Assembly: GCF_036946495.1 (NCBI RefSeq)
Contig: NZ_JAQIIX010000002.1
Location: forward strand, 2,170,001 to 2,234,000
DNA from: Mycolicibacterium neoaurum
GTDB lineage: Bacteria; Actinomycetota; Actinomycetes; Mycobacteriales; Mycobacteriaceae
Direction of reading: 5' to 3'
DNA length: 64,000 nt
Position numbers and translations under genes: made by a program. Under the pieces are notes generated by a model. It did no database searches. It saw only the letters and a list, made by a program, of their open reading frames with translations, and was not told the DNA's origin. Positions within the stretch are counted from its first letter, which is position 1, and every line of letters starts with the position of its first letter. Positions 61,106-64,000 of this stretch are shown piece after piece.

Positions 61106-61194
61106 GGAGGCGTGCCAGAGCGGCCGAATGGGACTCACTGCTAATGAGTTGTCCCCCTTACCGGGGACCGGAGGTTCAAATCCTCTCGCCTCCG
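61106..61194 (+). tRNA. tRNA-Ser (anticodon GCT)
   Basis: Acceptor GGAGGCG/CGCCTCC; anticodon loop CTGCTAA with GCT; long variable arm CCCCCTTACCGGGG; T-loop GAGGTTCAAATCCTC. The 3' CCA is not encoded (CCG follows the discriminator base). Confidence 0.96.
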
Positions 61195-61235
61195 CCGAGT
61201 TTGACCAGCAGTACCGAATTGAATAGCACGACCAG

Positions 61236-61308
61236 GCGCCCGTAGCTCAACGGATAGAGCATCTGACTACGGATCAGAAGGTTAGGGGTTCGAATCCCTT
61301 CGGGCGCA
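61236..61308 (+). tRNA. tRNA-Arg (anticodon ACG)
   Basis: 73-nt class I tRNA. Acceptor GCGCCCG/CGGGCGC, D-arm GCTCAACGGATAGAGC, anticodon stem TCTGA/TCAGA with loop CTACGGA (ACG, bases 61269-61271), T-arm GGGGTTCGAATCCC. CCA not encoded. 41 bases after tRNA-Ser(GCT), so probably co-transcribed. Confidence 0.96.
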
Positions 61309-61326
61309 CTCAGGCAGTATGCAGTC

Positions 61327-61716
61327 ATGAGTTCTCCGCATCTGGAACGCTGGATCGAGTTCATGACCGATCACGACCCGGCGGTCCTCGACGACCAGCT
61401 TGCCGACGACGCCGTCTTCTACTCCCCGGCGGTGTTCACCCCGCAAGAGGGCAAGGCCTTGACGGCCAAGTATCTGAACGCCGCGGCCGAGCTCTTCGGA
61501 GATGCCGACTTCCGCTATGTCGAACAGTGGGAGAGCGACCGTTCGGCCATCCTCGCGTTCCAGGCCACCGTCGATGGTGTGACGGTCGACGGTGTCGACA
61601 TGATCCACTGGAACGACGAGGGCAAGATCGCGTCCTTCAAGGTGATGATCCGGCCGTTGAAGGGTCTGCAGGCCGTCATACCGCGGATGGCGGCGCTTCT
61701 TGGGCAGGCCCGGTGA
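61327..61716 (+). CDS. SnoaL/NTF2-like protein
   Basis: 129-aa single-domain protein with the cone-shaped NTF2/SnoaL fold pattern: N-terminal helix SSPHLERWIEFMTDHDPAVLDDQLADDAVFYSP, central strands, IHWNDEGKIASFKVMIRPLKGL. Ligand or reaction unknown. ATG 61327. Its last 41 bases overlap the 3' end of the convergent GGDEF-EAL gene. Confidence 0.75.
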   Translation: MSSPHLERWIEFMTDHDPAVLDDQLADDAVFYSPAVFTPQEGKALTAKYLNAAAELFGDADFRYVEQWESDRSAILAFQATVDGVTVDGVDMIHWNDEGKIASFKVMIRPLKGLQAVIPRMAALLGQAR

Positions 61717-64000
61717 TACCGCGTTCGGGCATGGGCAACTCCTCGGCGTAGACCGCCTCGCCGAAGTATGAGCCCTGGGCTACCGCGCAACCGTACCCGC
61801 GCAGCAGCTCGGCGGTGTCGGGGTCGGCGACGCCCTCGGCGACGCTGGTGATGCCGAGTGTGTGGGCCAGCGCGATGATCGAGTGCACGATCGCCGCCGC
61901 CCTGGTGTTCTCCAGCATCGGCGCGACGAAATGCCGGTCCAGTTTGAGCTCGTCGACCGGGAGGTCGCGCAGATAGCTCATCGTCGCGTAGCCGCTCCCG
62001 AAATCGTCGATGGACACCCGGAATCCCGCGGCCCGGAGCTGTTCGATGACGCGGCGCGCCTGGCGCACATTGGCCAGCAGGTAATGCTCGGTGATCTCTA
62101 TCGTCATCGACGTCGGGGTCAGCCCATGCCGCGCCAGCACCGTGCCGATGCGTTCGGGCAACGTGGCGTCGTCGAACGACGGCGCGAACAGGTTGACCGA
62201 TACCGGGATCTCGCGGCCGCCGAGCCGATGCCAGGCCGCGGCGTCGCGGGCAGCCTGCTCCACCACCAGGTCGGTCATCGCTCCCATCAATCCGCTGCGA
62301 CGTATCAGCGGTAGGAACTGATTCGGGGTCAGCACCCCGAGTTCGGGGTGCGGCCACCGCACCAGAGCCTCGACGCCGATCATCTCGCCCGTGGCCAGCG
62401 AAATCTGGGGCTGATAGGCCAGTCGGAGCGCCCCGTTGTCGACGACGCGGCGCAACTGTCCGAGCAGTTTGATCTCGGGCACCACGGCCGTGGGCGCGGT
62501 GTCCTCGTCCCAGACCGAGCGGGTGCCGGCGACTTCCATGTCCGCGGTGTACACCTGCACACCGCCCACACCGGACCTCTTGGCCACGTACATCGCGATA
62601 TCGGCCTGTCGCAGGAGCTCTTCGGTGCCGGTCGGCACATCGCTGACCTCACCCACCCAGGCCAGACCGATACTGGGTCGGATGTACACCTCGTGACCAC
62701 CGAGATCGAAGACCTCGTCGAAGGCGTGGGCCACCGCCGCGGCGATCTCCTCGGCGGATTGCGGACCACCCTCGATGATGACCGCGAACTCGTCACCACC
62801 CAGGCGTGCCACGGTATGACCGGAAGGCAAACAGGCGACCAGTCGTCCCGCGATGTCACGTAGCAGCTCGTCCCCGCAGTGGTGTCCCAGGTTGTCGTTG
62901 ACGAGTTTGAAATCGTCGAGGTCCAGCGAGAGCACCGCCGTCGGCCGGCCGCCGCGGCGTTGGCGGGCGATGGCCTCCTCGAGCCTGGCGGTGAACAGCA
63001 GTCGGTTGGCCAGTCCGGTCAGCGGATCCTGGAACGCGTGGGCGGCCACCTCGTCGAGCAGGCGACGGTTTTCGACAAGCACGGTCAGCTGCCGAATCAG
63101 GGCGGAGATCACCAGGATCGTCGAACCGAGCAGCACCGGCCGGATGTTCGCGTCGGGCCACAGGTGCACCACCGCCGCGATGACCGCAAAGGGCATGGGC
63201 GCGTAGGGCAGCCAGATGATGGTCATCGGCGACGGACGTGGGTCGTCGTGATGGGGTGTCCTGATGTCCTGGGACGACATGTAGGCCCCCGCCGAGACCA
63301 TCAGCAATCCGGTCACCTTGCTGATGATCGGGAAGACGCTGACGGCGTCGGCATAGTCGTGCATCTGGACGTACACCTCGGCGACCTCACCGAGGGCGAT
63401 GGCGGCCAGCCCCGTGGTGAACAGACCGAGTACCTGACGCCGCCCAGGCCGGACCACCGTCAGCACCAACATCGACAACGTCACCATGGTGAGCGCCGAG
63501 ATCGGGTAGACGGCGGTCAGCACGGCGTCCACGGCGCTGCGCTCGCCGACGGTGAAGAGACGATCGAGCACCGCCACCCACACCACGACGAACAACGCCG
63601 ATGCGATCACCAGGCCGTCCATCAATTGACGAAACAACGACAGCGGATCCAGGGTGGTGCGCAGCAGCCACACCACCACGACGGCCAGCGGTAGTGCGAG
63701 ATATCCGAGATCAGCCACCGACGGGAACGGCGGCACCTGGTGTAGGAACACGCCGTAGTAGGCATCGACGGTACTTCCGAGGACCCAACCGAGGAACCCG
63801 ACGGTGAGTGCAGCCCACGCCACTCGGATGCTCCCGCGGCCAGAAATTGCGGCAGCAACCGTGCACGCGCACGTCGCTGCGCAGAACGCAACGAACCCGA
63901 GCGACCCGACGGTTGCCGTTACCTGCGGTCCGCCCCAACCGAGAATCAACCAGCAAACGAACAGCAGGTAAACCGCCACACCTGTGGCGTAACCGAAGTT
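61676..64000 (-). CDS. GGDEF-EAL cyclic-di-GMP turnover protein, 5' end outside window
   Basis: At least 774 residues visible; the frame is open through base 64000 on the minus strand, so the start lies beyond. The N-terminal part has about eight to nine membrane segments, then a GGDEF domain (RLGGDEFAVIIEG, intact active site; the inhibitory RxxD site five residues before it is replaced by PSGH) and an EAL domain (EALVRWPHPE; Asn in SVNLFAPSF; ITEHYLL; IDDFGSGYATMSYL; ELKLDRHF; VAEGVAD). Key EAL residues are kept, so both synthesis and hydrolysis of c-di-GMP are possible, as in bifunctional mycobacterial proteins. The 3' end overlaps the SnoaL-like gene. Confidence 0.9.
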   Translation of the reverse strand, partial: NFGYATGVAVYLLFVCWLILGWGGPQVTATVGSLGFVAFCAATCACTVAAAISGRGSIRVAWAALTVGFLGWVLGSTVDAYYGVFLHQVPPFPSVADLGYLALPLAVVVVWLLRTTLDPLSLFRQLMDGLVIASALFVVVWVAVLDRLFTVGERSAVDAVLTAVYPISALTMVTLSMLVLTVVRPGRRQVLGLFTTGLAAIALGEVAEVYVQMHDYADAVSVFPIISKVTGLLMVSAGAYMSSQDIRTPHHDDPRPSPMTIIWLPYAPMPFAVIAAVVHLWPDANIRPVLLGSTILVISALIRQLTVLVENRRLLDEVAAHAFQDPLTGLANRLLFTARLEEAIARQRRGGRPTAVLSLDLDDFKLVNDNLGHHCGDELLRDIAGRLVACLPSGHTVARLGGDEFAVIIEGGPQSAEEIAAAVAHAFDEVFDLGGHEVYIRPSIGLAWVGEVSDVPTGTEELLRQADIAMYVAKRSGVGGVQVYTADMEVAGTRSVWDEDTAPTAVVPEIKLLGQLRRVVDNGALRLAYQPQISLATGEMIGVEALVRWPHPELGVLTPNQFLPLIRRSGLMGAMTDLVVEQAARDAAAWHRLGGREIPVSVNLFAPSFDDATLPERIGTVLARHGLTPTSMTIEITEHYLLANVRQARRVIEQLRAAGFRVSIDDFGSGYATMSYLRDLPVDELKLDRHFVAPMLENTRAAAIVHSIIALAHTLGITSVAEGVADPDTAELLRGYGCAVAQGSYFGEAVYAEELPMPERGITGPAQEAPPSAV

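Noticed and set aside
61176..61364. 62-aa minus-strand frame with EGIRTPNLLIRSQMLYPLSYGR
   Set aside because: Classic artefact from translating the complement of tRNA-Arg.

Overview
The window is a high-GC chromosomal segment from a member of the Mycobacteriaceae, most likely an environmental or rapidly growing species. The evidence is a near-complete, collinear mycobacterial cell-envelope locus: the galactan polymerase GlfT2, decaprenyl-phosphoarabinose synthesis, arabinosyltransferases AftA/AftB/EmbA/EmbB/EmbC, antigen 85 mycolyltransferases, the FadD32-Pks13-AccD4 mycolic acid condensation system, and the Wzm/Wzt galactan exporter with GlfT1. Gene names and family assignments come from protein motifs and remembered homologues; no database search was run.

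Layout. Positions 1-19091 (+): 3' part of glfT2, PAP2 phosphatase, ubiA, aftB, two antigen 85 genes, an MPT51/FbpD-like gene, a DUF732-like exported protein, culp6, then fadD32-pks13-accD4. Positions 19141-20814 (+): a RibD/DHFR-like protein, a helical protein and an RDD membrane protein whose N-terminus is encoded by a 33-bp tandem repeat. Positions 20811-38986 (mostly -): gtrA, dprE1, dprE2, aftA, embC, embA, embB and an MBL-fold hydrolase. The usually contiguous embC-embA junction is split by an AlkB-type monooxygenase (-) and a Tat-exported cholesterol-oxidase-like flavoenzyme (+). Positions 39016-44546: accessory genes (HD protein, MocR regulator, AhpD-like protein, DUF222/HNH protein, alpha/beta hydrolase, hypothetical). 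Positions 44635-47703 (-): wzm, glfT1, wzt, bpa. Positions 47930-50657: aminotransferase-fold protein, quinone oxidoreductase, MarR regulator.

Positions 50677-56458: tRNA-Ser(TGA) is followed by an island-like stretch of lower-GC, poorly recognisable genes. It includes a membrane protein gene cut by a 1267-bp IS3-family element with clear inverted repeats and a 3-bp target duplication, and an exported serine hydrolase. Positions 56459-64000 return to conserved genes: a BKACE-family protein, a small Cys-rich membrane ORF, a choloylglycine-hydrolase-like enzyme, echA21, a lipoprotein, an aromatic aminotransferase, tRNA-Ser(GCT), tRNA-Arg(ACG), a SnoaL-like protein and a partial GGDEF-EAL protein running off the window.

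How the genes work together: UbiA, the PAP2 phosphatase, DprE1 and DprE2 make decaprenyl-phosphoarabinose. AftA, EmbA, EmbB, EmbC and AftB use it to build arabinan on the galactan made by GlfT1 and GlfT2 and exported by Wzm/Wzt. FadD32, AccD4 and Pks13 make mycolic acids, which the antigen 85 enzymes attach to the arabinan.

Most notable: DprE1 carries Ala at the benzothiazinone-target cysteine (Cys387 in M. tuberculosis); EmbB carries Gln-Met at positions 303-304, previously linked to natural ethambutol resistance; the emb cluster is interrupted by the oxygenase/oxidase pair; the 33-bp repeat array; and the IS-split gene whose reading frame is restored exactly by removing the element.
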